10,185 bases of DNA, from assembly GCA_029287875.1 (NCBI GenBank), contig JARFQH010000077.1, positions 1 to 10,185 on the forward strand, in the 5' to 3' direction. A program made the position numbers and the translations under genes. A model generated the notes under the pieces. The model was given only the letters and a program-made list of their open reading frames with translations, did not search any database and was not told where the DNA came from. Source of the stretch: Desulfobacteraceae bacterium. GTDB lineage: Bacteria; Desulfobacterota; Desulfobacteria; Desulfobacterales; SG8-13. Numbering within the stretch: position 1 is the first letter of the stretch; each line of letters opens with the position of its first letter. This document shows positions 1 to 10,185 of this stretch, piece after piece.

Positions 1-375
1 CACCATATCCGCGTCATTGGTGATCACCGCATATATTCTCGGACAGGCCTGGGCCATGTTCAGGATCGATGCATCCGAAGAGCCGAGTGCATAATCCACC
101 ATCAGGTTTTCCTGATCCTCCCACTTTGGCGGCGGGGTACCCTTGGGGAAAAGGTCCTTGTCGAAAAGATTGACATATTCAATACCAAGATCCGCAAGCA
201 CCTTCTGAAACCTGCGAAATCCGGTCTTCAGCGCCAGCCGCGACATGTCCGTCCACTTGCGTATCCCGGCTTCAAGACTTTCAAAATTCGAAAAACAAGC
301 CGTCCGCAGCTCCTTGATTTCCCGATCACTCAGATTCCGATCAAATCCATCTTCATCCCGACTTATTTTGGTGCC
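1..375 (-). pseudogene. PIN/NYN-like domain protein, partial, no clear start
   Basis: The minus strand is open from a stop at 376-378 to the left window edge, about 125 codons, and reads like real protein. It has a charged helical stretch, then VDYALGSSDASIL, and ends IYAVITNDADMV. The last pattern, a hydrophobic strand followed by TNDAD, resembles the acidic metal-binding end of PIN/NYN-type nucleases; the family assignment is inference from this short stretch. The 3' end lies outside the window. The only in-frame ATG is at 244-246, well inside apparent coding sequence and with only a weak purine stretch upstream. The open frame to its right contains no ATG, GTG or TTG. Its 5' end abuts the divergent response-regulator gene, so the N-terminus may have been lost or frameshifted. 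If 246 is the true start, the product simply begins later than the coding signal suggests. Confidence 0.45.
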
Positions 376-377
376 CT

Positions 378-1514
378 ATGGCAAATGAAATTATTCTCTT
401 GGTCGACGACAACCAGACCAATCTGCAGATGCTTTTCCAGTTGATCGAGAAAAGTGTTGAGTGCAAGCTCCTGATCGCCAAGAACGGCGAAACCGCACTC
501 TCGATCGCCCGGAAAACCCGGCCTGATTTGATCCTACTCGACATCATGATGCCGGGGATCGACGGTTTCGAAGTGTGCCGACAGCTCAAAGCCGATCCGG
601 CCACCAGCCGGATCCCGGTTATTTTCCTGTCGGCACTGGACGAGACTGCAACCAAGGTGAAAGGGCTGCAAGTGGGTGCGGTGGACTATGTGTCCAAGCC
701 CTTTCAGCCCGAGGAGGTCATCGCGCGGGTCAACACCCACCTCACCATCCACCGCTTGAGTCAGGAGGTTCAGGAGCAGCGGGACCAGCTCGAGCATGAG
801 CTCAAAGTCGTGTCGGAGCTCCAGCGTAAGTTGCTGCCCGGATGGCTTCCTGACATCCGCGGACTGAAATTGGCGGTGCATTACGAAACCAGTCGGTATG
901 CCGGCGGGGATTACTACGACGTCGTCGGGCTGCCGGATGGCCGCTGCGGCCTGCTGGTAGCCGATTCCGAAGGCCACAGCGCCCCCGCGACGGTGATGAT
1001 GGCCATGACCTGCGCCCTGTTCCGTTCCTGCCCGGATCTGTACGACCAGCCCGACAGGGTTCTGGACTTTCTCAACACCAACCTTTGCAAGGTGAACAAA
1101 GAGAGCTTCGTAACCGCCCTCTACGCGGTCTACGACCCCAACCGCAGAACCCTGCGAGTCTCCCGTGCCGGCCACCCTCTGCCGATCATTTTTAAACACT
1201 CGGAAGGCAAAGCACGCGAAGTTGCCTGCGATGGCGTGTTCATAATGGGGTTTGACCCTTACGATCAAGTGCCTGTGACTGAAATCGGGTTGGACCCGGG
1301 AGACCGCTTGCTTCTATACACGGACGGCGTATCCGAACGGTTCAACCCGGACAAGCAACTCTACGGCGCGGAAAGGCTCTGCCGGCGGATGGAGCAGTCC
1401 GTCGGACTCGACGATCCGCGGGTGTTGCTGAACGGAATTGTTCAGGACCTCAAGGATTTCGCAGGCGAGCGCCCGGCGGATGACGACCAAGTGCTCCTTC
1501 TTGTCACCTTCTAG
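378..1514 (+). CDS. Response regulator with SpoIIE/PP2C-type serine phosphatase output (RsbU-like)
   Basis: A 378-residue cytosolic protein. Residues 1-120 are a REC domain: acidic pair D10/D11 in LLVDDN, phosphoacceptor D55 in LLDIMMP, switch S85, and conserved K107 in SKPF. A short coiled coil (about 125-150) leads to a SpoIIE-family Mn-dependent phosphatase domain (about 150-378). That domain shows GGDYYD at 176-181, a metal-site motif ADSEGHSAPA at 195-204, AGHPLP, LLLYTDGVSE and a terminal DDDQVLLL. In characterised relatives, phosphorylation of REC controls dephosphorylation of an anti-anti-sigma (STAS) protein; the substrate here is unknown. The metal motif differs from the common D-x-S-G-H-G form but keeps Asp, Gly and His. 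The ATG at 378 is chosen because it directly precedes the first REC strand; the ribosome site is weak. The hybrid kinase gene follows 64 bases later on the same strand, so the two probably form an operon and a signalling pair. Confidence 0.93.
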   Translation: MANEIILLVDDNQTNLQMLFQLIEKSVECKLLIAKNGETALSIARKTRPDLILLDIMMPGIDGFEVCRQLKADPATSRIPVIFLSALDETATKVKGLQVGAVDYVSKPFQPEEVIARVNTHLTIHRLSQEVQEQRDQLEHELKVVSELQRKLLPGWLPDIRGLKLAVHYETSRYAGGDYYDVVGLPDGRCGLLVADSEGHSAPATVMMAMTCALFRSCPDLYDQPDRVLDFLNTNLCKVNKESFVTALYAVYDPNRRTLRVSRAGHPLPIIFKHSEGKAREVACDGVFIMGFDPYDQVPVTEIGLDPGDRLLLYTDGVSERFNPDKQLYGAERLCRRMEQSVGLDDPRVLLNGIVQDLKDFAGERPADDDQVLLLVTF

Positions 1515-1565
1515 TTGACCCGCAGAGGGCGTCATCCGGCAGACACTCTTGCGTTGCAGGCCAGC

Positions 1566-1571
1566 GAGGAG
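1566..1571 (+). promoter_or_regulatory. Ribosome binding site of the hybrid kinase
   Basis: GAGGAG lies 7 bases before the ATG at 1579. It fixes the kinase start there rather than at the in-frame TTG at 1549, which has no such site and would add ten Arg-rich residues before a good membrane anchor. Confidence 0.75.
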
Positions 1572-1578
1572 ATCGAAG

Positions 1579-5880
<4,302 letters not shown>

Positions 5881-6181
5881 CCGCCCGCTTGCTCTTGTAT
5901 GGACCTGTTGGGTTAAATACCGGTCGGCATAAATAGGTGCCGTTTGCCAGTCGCCTCACGCTTGACGGACAATGGCAAAACCCCTGCTGAATAATCGCAT
6001 TTTTAAAATATAATCCCTATGTAGTTCTTGCAAACTTATAAGAGTGATTTGAAAGAGCCTGCAACAGGTTAAACTCTGTACTTGTGCTTACAAAAATAGT
6101 ATATTAATCACCAATAATATTAGATGGATAAAGAGATATGGCAGCCAGAGCCTGTTACCAAAAACATTTGTCCACCTACCT
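5881..6181. other. Intergenic gap between convergent genes, AT-rich in its right part
   Basis: These 301 bases separate the kinase stop from the stop of the leftmost lipoprotein gene. I see no convincing gene, RNA gene or intrinsic terminator. The segment from about 5990 to 6180 is much richer in A and T than its neighbours. It contains a 7-base inverted repeat (TTTGCCA 5943-5949 with TGGCAAA 5973-5979) without a T tract, a small CCTG-CAA-CAGG hairpin at 6058-6068, and a second copy of AGAGCCTG near 6147. None is strong enough to name as an element. Confidence 0.6.
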
Positions 6182-7414
6182 TTAGCGGTAGTCGGCGAGT
6201 CTCTCCCAGTTAAAAAAATCTATATTTTCCAAGGAAGCCGGGCGATCACCGAAGAGCAATACTACCCGCAGACCATCGGTCATATAATGAGTGCTCTCAG
6301 ACGATGCGTCCATAGTGTTCGGCTGGTTATCTCCCGCCCCTTTGACAAAACCGATTTTCATCAGCGCCTGCGAATAGGCCAAGTCCTGAGTGATGTCATT
6401 GCGTGCCTCGTCCACGAAAGGATCTAACGGAAGCGTTTCCTCTGAAGGTGCCACGTCTGAAAAACGTCCCCCTTGGAGGGTACTGGTTTGACCCACCCAG
6501 ACCGGCTTACCCTGAAAGAGAATCGATGTCTGCCAGATCCGGATCGTATGCGCCTGGGCCTTGGTGTAGCCTCGGCTCAGCTTCTTCCCGGAAATATCCT
6601 GGCTGCGCCCGAAGGCATAGCGCGGGTTCAACAATTGGTATACATAGCCCCTCCGTATAAAAGCAGTGATCCAATCGTCGATAGCGCCAATAATAACGAC
6701 ATTGATGGGTTCGGCGGCTGAACGCTCGTCATTATCTTTAGTTACGCAACAGGGGAGCTGTTCCAGGGCTTGGCGAAGGTCGGCCTCGCTGTCCATGTTC
6801 TGCAGCTGGGCGGCCGAATACATGGTATCCAATCTTTCGAGGATAGCTTGATCTCGATCCGAATTCGGATTCGGTGCGAAAAAGGTAAAGTTCTGACTGA
6901 AATCATCGCCCACCAGATCGACATCAATGGCTTTTACCTGCTCAGACCAGCTTGTGAAAATGTACCCGGATGCCTGCGATCCCGGCAGAATCAGGCTTCT
7001 TATGGGAAACTTCAACTTCAACAGGTGCTCGTCGAGCTCTTTGTTTGCATCGGCGGCAAACGCCTTGTGATAGGCAAAGGCGACTTCCAGCGGCGCGTAA
7101 TATTCCGGGTCGATAGCCGTCGGCAGCAATATGAGCGGACGATTGGTGTTGTTTTCAATCGCAAGCCACAGGGCCTGAATGTTTTTTTGGGGCAGGTCGA
7201 TCCCGAAGATTTGCCTGGCCTCCGCATCGCCGACAAGGGCGGCTGATGCTCGAATTCCGTTGCTTTCCTTTATCTGCACCCGGTCCTGTATGGGGTCCTC
7301 GTTGATTGTTACAGGCTTTTTGAAGGTTGCACAGGCGTTCACGAGCAGCGCAAAATAAATCGTCAAGCCGACGATAAAGGAGCGCTTTATTTTTAGTGAT
7401 TTTTTTCCCTTCAC
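6182..7414 (-). CDS. Lipoprotein with degenerate LssY_C-like domain (paralogue of its upstream neighbour)
   Basis: A 410-residue predicted lipoprotein. A Lys-rich n-region and hydrophobic core lead to a lipobox ending LVNAC, with lipidated C28. The residue after Cys is Ala, so outer-membrane sorting is expected. It aligns over its whole length with the neighbouring lipoprotein: IFGIDLPQKNIQ, IDPEYYAP, LPCC at 220-223 (C222, C223), INVVIIG, FGRSQDI at 268-274, VDEAR and LAYSQAL, TDGLRVVL. From about 230 on it resembles the LssY C-terminal domain, named after a Legionella protein and of unproven function. Relative to the neighbour it lacks about 24 residues after RRG (254-256) and has lost the RDIG motif, so it may have a changed function. 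The start is GTG, supported by AGGAG nine bases upstream. It lies 92 bases after the neighbouring lipoprotein gene and is probably cotranscribed with it. Confidence 0.85.
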   Translation of the reverse strand: MKGKKSLKIKRSFIVGLTIYFALLVNACATFKKPVTINEDPIQDRVQIKESNGIRASAALVGDAEARQIFGIDLPQKNIQALWLAIENNTNRPLILLPTAIDPEYYAPLEVAFAYHKAFAADANKELDEHLLKLKFPIRSLILPGSQASGYIFTSWSEQVKAIDVDLVGDDFSQNFTFFAPNPNSDRDQAILERLDTMYSAAQLQNMDSEADLRQALEQLPCCVTKDNDERSAAEPINVVIIGAIDDWITAFIRRGYVYQLLNPRYAFGRSQDISGKKLSRGYTKAQAHTIRIWQTSILFQGKPVWVGQTSTLQGGRFSDVAPSEETLPLDPFVDEARNDITQDLAYSQALMKIGFVKGAGDNQPNTMDASSESTHYMTDGLRVVLLFGDRPASLENIDFFNWERLADYR

Positions 7415-7423
7415 TTTTCGATT

Positions 7424-7428
7424 CTCCT
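7424..7428 (-). promoter_or_regulatory. Ribosome binding site supporting a GTG start
   Basis: Read on the minus strand, AGGAG lies 9 bases before the GTG at 7412-7414. There is no nearby ATG that would leave a usable signal peptide, so this site decides the start of the downstream lipoprotein. Confidence 0.65.
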
Positions 7429-7442
7429 GGATAGGTTTTTAA

Positions 7443-7460
7443 CGCCACCTATTGGAGGCG
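7443..7460 (-). other. Small hairpin between the two lipoprotein genes
   Basis: CGCC and GGCG arms flank a CC/GG pair and a four-base loop, with one mismatch. It sits between the stop of one lipoprotein gene and the ribosome site of the next. No T tract follows on the minus strand, so it is not an intrinsic terminator. It could be a processing or stability element, or chance. Confidence 0.25.
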
Positions 7461-7506
7461 AACCATCGAAACTCTATTCCTGTTTCGTAAAATAACCCGG
7501 TGGCAT

Positions 7507-8763
7507 TTACCACTCGAGAAGTTCGATTTCTGAAAGAGAGTAAGGACGGGGCTCGAAGAAAAGCACGACCCGCAATCCGTCGGTGTAAATGGGATCGCCC
7601 ATAAGATTCATTTTGGGCTTATCCCTGCTGACAAAACCAACACCTTTTACATATCCGTGCCTGGCCAGCGCCTGCGAATAGGCCATATCTTCGATGAAGT
7701 AGCGGCGCGCCTCGTCCACGTCCGGGTCGATGACATGGGTCAATATGGTCGGCGATTTTAACGTGAATTTCACTCCGATGTCCCGGCTGATCTGCCCGAT
7801 AAATACCCTCTGACCTCGATACCGGATCGGACTCAGCCAGAACCGCATGTGGTTGCGCTCGTTAACAGTACCGCGCGCTTTCTGCCAGCCGATATCCTGG
7901 GGTCTGCCGTAAACATACAAAGGGCTGATGGGCGAGTACCGGTAGCGCTCGCCCTGTAAGAAAGACTTGATCGTCCGTAAAATGGCGCTTGACCAGATGA
8001 CCTCCGTGGCGTGCCAGCCGCGGCGGACAAGGGCCGGCACGATATCGTATGTCTCCCCGATTATGACCATATTGAGGGGATCGCCGTATTCGTCCCCTTT
8101 GGCATTGGTGGTGCAGCAGGGAAGCTCTTCGAGCACCCGCCGCAGCTCTTTTTCGTCTTCGATATTAATGATTTCTTCGGCCGTATACAGGGTATTAAAG
8201 TCGACCATCTTAAAGTCGGCCTTGAAATCCGGGTCGACGATGATGAATGAAAAGCTCTTGACGTCTTCACGGGAAATCAGGTCGATGTCGATGGCCTTGA
8301 AGCCTTCATCCAGGTTGACGAGCACGAAGCCCGCTTGCGTCGTTCCCGGCCGAACGGGGTTTTGGAATTGCAGTTTCTGAAATTTTTCATCGCGCTCCCG
8401 GTTGGCATCATCCGAACCCGTGTGGAAAGCGAAGGCCGCCTCTGAGGGGGAATAGTAGTTGGGATCGAGGCCCGAAGGCAAAAACCAGTAAGGAGACGTG
8501 CCGTCGTTCTTGACCTCCACCCATACCGGTTGTATGTGCTTCGATGCCAGATCGACGCCGTAAATCACCTGGGCCTCGGCAATGGTCGGCACTGCGACCG
8601 TGACCGCCACATCCCCATTGACACTGCTCTTCGTCCGGTTTTTGTAGGCCAAGGGATCTGCCGGTAAAGGTTTGGTTGTCGTGCATCCCTGGATGACAAA
8701 TGCAACAACTGCCATTGTTAAAATATACATTTTAAACAGTTTTTTTGTCATCGATCGATTCAT
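7507..8763 (-). CDS. Lipoprotein with LssY C-terminal-like domain
   Basis: A 418-residue predicted outer-membrane lipoprotein. The signal peptide ends VIQGC with lipidated C27 followed by Thr. Residues about 55-210 form an N-terminal region I do not recognise. LPCC stands at 214-217 (C216, C217), just before a well-preserved LssY_C-like domain (about 227-412). That domain shows DPLNMVIIG, YGRPQDIGWQKARGT, GQISRDIGVKF, a DPDVDEARRY segment near 346-355, and TDGLRVVLFF near the end. LssY_C is found in proteins linked by name to a Legionella secretion locus, but its activity is not established; I give no function. The start is placed at the first ATG; TTG at 8769 and a second ATG at 8751 are alternatives, and no strong ribosome site separates them. 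The truncated hydrolase gene ends 48 bases upstream and the paralogous lipoprotein gene follows. Confidence 0.9.
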   Translation of the reverse strand: MNRSMTKKLFKMYILTMAVVAFVIQGCTTTKPLPADPLAYKNRTKSSVNGDVAVTVAVPTIAEAQVIYGVDLASKHIQPVWVEVKNDGTSPYWFLPSGLDPNYYSPSEAAFAFHTGSDDANRERDEKFQKLQFQNPVRPGTTQAGFVLVNLDEGFKAIDIDLISREDVKSFSFIIVDPDFKADFKMVDFNTLYTAEEIINIEDEKELRRVLEELPCCTTNAKGDEYGDPLNMVIIGETYDIVPALVRRGWHATEVIWSSAILRTIKSFLQGERYRYSPISPLYVYGRPQDIGWQKARGTVNERNHMRFWLSPIRYRGQRVFIGQISRDIGVKFTLKSPTILTHVIDPDVDEARRYFIEDMAYSQALARHGYVKGVGFVSRDKPKMNLMGDPIYTDGLRVVLFFEPRPYSLSEIELLEW

Positions 8764-8811
8764 CACCAACTTAACAATAATGAAGATCCGCTTGAAAAAT
8801 GATCGTTCACA

Positions 8812-9393
8812 CTATCTCGTATTCAACTCTTCTTCGACGAATCTGACAATTGCCTCTGCCAAGATTTCCCTCGGAAAGGCATTTTTGTCAACAAAAGTTG
8901 AAGCAAGGAACGAGCGCGTTCTGTTTATCGGCACGGCCACGGCCCAATGATCTGCGTTCAGGTAACCCGGCAGCACACTGCCGGGGATCAGCTGATCATA
9001 AAAGATCAGCTGAGAGTCGTTGCGGGAATCGACCTGGCTGATTTTTTCGTAACTCGGTTTCAGTATTGAAGAGAGATGCTCGGCATCAGGATACGTTATG
9101 ACCGAGAAATACCGGATCGATTTCGGCAAAAAATGGTTTGCGAGCCACCGTTTACGCACCTCCGGTTTGAGGCTTCCGAGCGCGCCTTCGTCACCCAGGT
9201 CACATTCGGCATCCGGAAAATATTGCAGCAGGTTCGGCACGGACTGTGTGACTGTATTGGCCAGGGGCGATCCGCCGACCGCGCCAGACACGCTCATCAC
9301 CGCGGAAACCCGTTTCTGCAAATCCGGGCAGGTGGCCACCGTTTTGAGGATGTCCGGAGTGCCCTTCGAGTAGCCTAAAAGCACCAGGCGCAT
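8812..9393 (-). CDS. Alpha/beta hydrolase, 5'-truncated
   Basis: 193 residues from the first ATG. The sequence opens directly on beta-strand 5 and the nucleophile elbow: LVLLGYSKG with nucleophile S9. Then come TPDIL, a VSVSGAVGGSPLA stretch, an acidic residue candidate in the VDSRND-FYDQ region (D126 or D133), and the likely catalytic H149 in ADHWAVA. A normal alpha/beta hydrolase has one to two hundred residues before the elbow, including early strands and the oxyanion region, and these are absent. The frame stays open upstream to a TGA at 9460-9462, but that stretch is antisense to clear integrase coding and offers no start codon. The gene is therefore probably a non-functional remnant cut near 9395-9405, although its core serine and histidine survive. 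It precedes the two lipoprotein genes on the same strand. The substrate is unknown; ester hydrolysis is the family norm. Confidence 0.75.
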   Translation of the reverse strand: MRLVLLGYSKGTPDILKTVATCPDLQKRVSAVMSVSGAVGGSPLANTVTQSVPNLLQYFPDAECDLGDEGALGSLKPEVRKRWLANHFLPKSIRYFSVITYPDAEHLSSILKPSYEKISQVDSRNDSQLIFYDQLIPGSVLPGYLNADHWAVAVPINRTRSFLASTFVDKNAFPREILAEAIVRFVEEELNTR

Positions 9394-9401
9394 GCCTTCA
9401 T

Positions 9402-10007
9402 TTTGATATCGAGGACTTCTTACTTGGTCAGAAATGTTCTGACAAGACGCGGGCCAACATCAAGTCCTGCTTGCACTCGTTTTTTACCTGGGCGTCCAGG
9501 CGCGAACAAATACCTATGCTGGAATTTCCCCGCGTGGAATTTGAGCTTGGATGGCGCAACATCATTGACATTGAAACACAAAAAGCGATTCTGGCCGAGA
9601 TAAAACGGTTAACGTGGGATATAGACCGAAAAATATGGTGGACTTTCCACTGTCTGACAACCTATATCAGTATCAGGCCGGGGGAACTGCTATCGTTGAA
9701 AGAGCGTCAAATCGACTTAAAGCTGAAAGCCATAATTATCCCCTCCTCCAAGGAGAAAAAGCCGAAAATAGCCTATCTGCTTGAAGAGGACGTTGAATGT
9801 TTAGAAACCCTACCCCGTGGTCTGCCGGACCTGCCGTTTTCCCGTCATAAAAAGCCGGGCCGCGGCCGCGTGACAGGCAAGCGCTGGAGCAAGAATTATC
9901 TGTCTAAGATATGGCGCAAGGCTTGTATTAACCTGGGTGTTGAGGGTATCGACATGTACGGCGGCACCCGGCACAGCACAGCAACGAAGGTAGGGCATTG
10001 TAATTAA
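9402..10007 (+). pseudogene. Tyrosine recombinase/integrase, truncated at both ends
   Basis: The frame starts inside a core-binding (SAM-like) domain: FDIEDFLLGQ, then DKTRANIKSCLHSFFTWA. This part lies upstream of any usual start codon (TTG at 9471 is the first), so the 5' end is missing. The catalytic domain follows, with the first Arg in SIRPGELL (codon 9675-9677), a lysine hairpin region SSKEKKPKIAYLL, and the second Arg and His in GTRHS (9969-9974). The frame then ends VGHCN at a stop at 10005, before the later His/Trp and the nucleophilic Tyr that complete the active site. The family would need roughly 40 more residues here, but the rpsI terminator begins within ten bases. The product cannot catalyse recombination. 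It meets the truncated hydrolase head to head and marks a former mobile element. Confidence 0.85.
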
Positions 10008-10014
10008 AAGAATA

Positions 10015-10050
10015 AATATAAAAAGGGGCCGGGAAATCATCCCAGCCCCC
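10015..10050 (-). terminator. Intrinsic terminator downstream of rpsI
   Basis: On the minus strand a G/C-rich stem of about 10 pairs closes a five-base loop: GGGGC-U-GGGA pairs with UCCC-G-GCCCC, including one G-U pair. TTTTT and an AT-rich run follow at once. It lies 31 bases after the rpsI stop and is the expected end of the rplM-rpsI type transcript. Confidence 0.88.
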
Positions 10051-10061
10051 TGTTCGAATCG

Positions 10062-10075
10062 GCGGTGTGCACCGC
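10062..10075 (-). repeat. Short palindrome after the rpsI stop
   Basis: GCGGTG and CACCGC form perfect 6-base inverted arms around two bases, between the rpsI stop codon and its terminator. As RNA it could form a 5-pair hairpin with a 4-base loop. It may be chance or a stability element. Confidence 0.3.
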
Positions 10076-10080
10076 ATTCT

Positions 10081-10185
10081 TTAGCGCTTCGAGAATTGGA
10101 ACCGTGCCCGGGCCCCACGCTGACCGTATTTTTTGCGTTCCTTGGCCCGCGGATCGCGTTTGACGAAACCCGCCCGCTTCAGGGG
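10081..10185 (-). CDS. rpsI: 30S ribosomal protein S9, C-terminal 34 residues (partial)
   Basis: The last 34 codons read PLKRAGFVKRDPRAKERKK, then YGQRGARARFQFSKR and a TAA at 10081-10083. This matches the conserved basic C-terminal tail of S9, which ends QFSKR and reaches the P-site tRNA in the 30S subunit. Escherichia coli S9 has the equivalent RKAGFVTRDARQVERKK and ends RRPQFSKR. The rest of the gene lies to the right of the window. In most bacteria rpsI follows rplM in one operon, and here it is the last gene, as shown by the terminator just downstream. The reading frame is intact to the stop, so the adjacent rearrangement has not damaged the core gene. Confidence 0.93.
   Translation of the reverse strand, partial: PLKRAGFVKRDPRAKERKKYGQRGARARFQFSKR

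Noticed and set aside
534..1268. A 244-codon minus-strand open frame
   Set aside because: It is antisense to the REC and phosphatase domains and shows no domain or ribosome site.
1549..1578. A TTG start giving a kinase ten residues longer
   Set aside because: It has no ribosome site, whereas the ATG at 1579 has GAGGAG at good spacing and begins a clean membrane anchor.
5943..5979. Inverted repeat TTTGCCA/TGGCAAA as a terminator for the kinase gene
   Set aside because: The stem is short, the loop is 23 bases, and no T tract follows on either strand.
6009..6014. A perfect TATAAT box
   Set aside because: No -35-like hexamer stands at a suitable distance and no gene follows on the plus strand; expected by chance in AT-rich DNA.
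9403..9603. A 66-codon plus-strand frame across the integrase
   Set aside because: It is out of frame with the clear recombinase motifs and shows no similarity I recognise.
10051..10075. TTCGAATC followed by an inverted repeat, like the T-arm of a tRNA used as an attachment site
   Set aside because: No acceptor, D or anticodon arm can be folded around it; it lies between the rpsI stop and its terminator.

Overview
The window looks like a piece of a Gram-negative bacterial chromosome, roughly 55-60% GC, most likely Desulfobacterota (Deltaproteobacteria) or a relative. This rests on the large periplasmic-sensor hybrid kinase, two lipobox-bearing outer-membrane-type lipoproteins, and the style of the integrase remnant. 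It is inference; no taxonomic marker longer than a 34-residue piece of ribosomal protein S9 is present.

Layout from left to right: (1) bases 1-375 carry, on the minus strand, part of a PIN/NYN-like protein whose 3' end lies outside the window and which has no convincing start codon. (2) 378-5880, plus strand, is a two-gene signalling unit: a REC-SpoIIE/PP2C response regulator (RsbU-like), then a 1433-residue membrane hybrid histidine kinase (Cache-like sensor, HAMP, two PAS, HisKA, HATPase, REC, REC, HPt). The HPt of the kinase could pass phosphate to the REC of the phosphatase. No anti-sigma or anti-anti-sigma partner is visible. (3) 5881-6181 is an AT-rich gap between convergent genes with no gene recognised. 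(4) 6182-9393, minus strand, is a three-gene cluster read right to left: a 5'-truncated alpha/beta hydrolase with a GYSKG nucleophile elbow, then two diverged tandem-duplicate lipoproteins with an LssY C-terminal-like domain. (5) About 9402-10007, plus strand, is a tyrosine recombinase fragment broken at both ends. (6) 10015-10185 holds the 3' end of rpsI on the minus strand with a clear intrinsic terminator.

The most informative features are rearrangement scars: the integrase and hydrolase remnants meet head to head near 9395-9405 with each 5' end missing, and the integrase stops just before the rpsI terminator. The segment between the kinase and rpsI therefore looks like an accessory region assembled or eroded next to a core ribosomal operon. 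The best candidate for an undescribed system is the hydrolase plus paired LssY_C-like lipoproteins, which share an LPCC motif. Its biochemical role cannot be told from this sequence.
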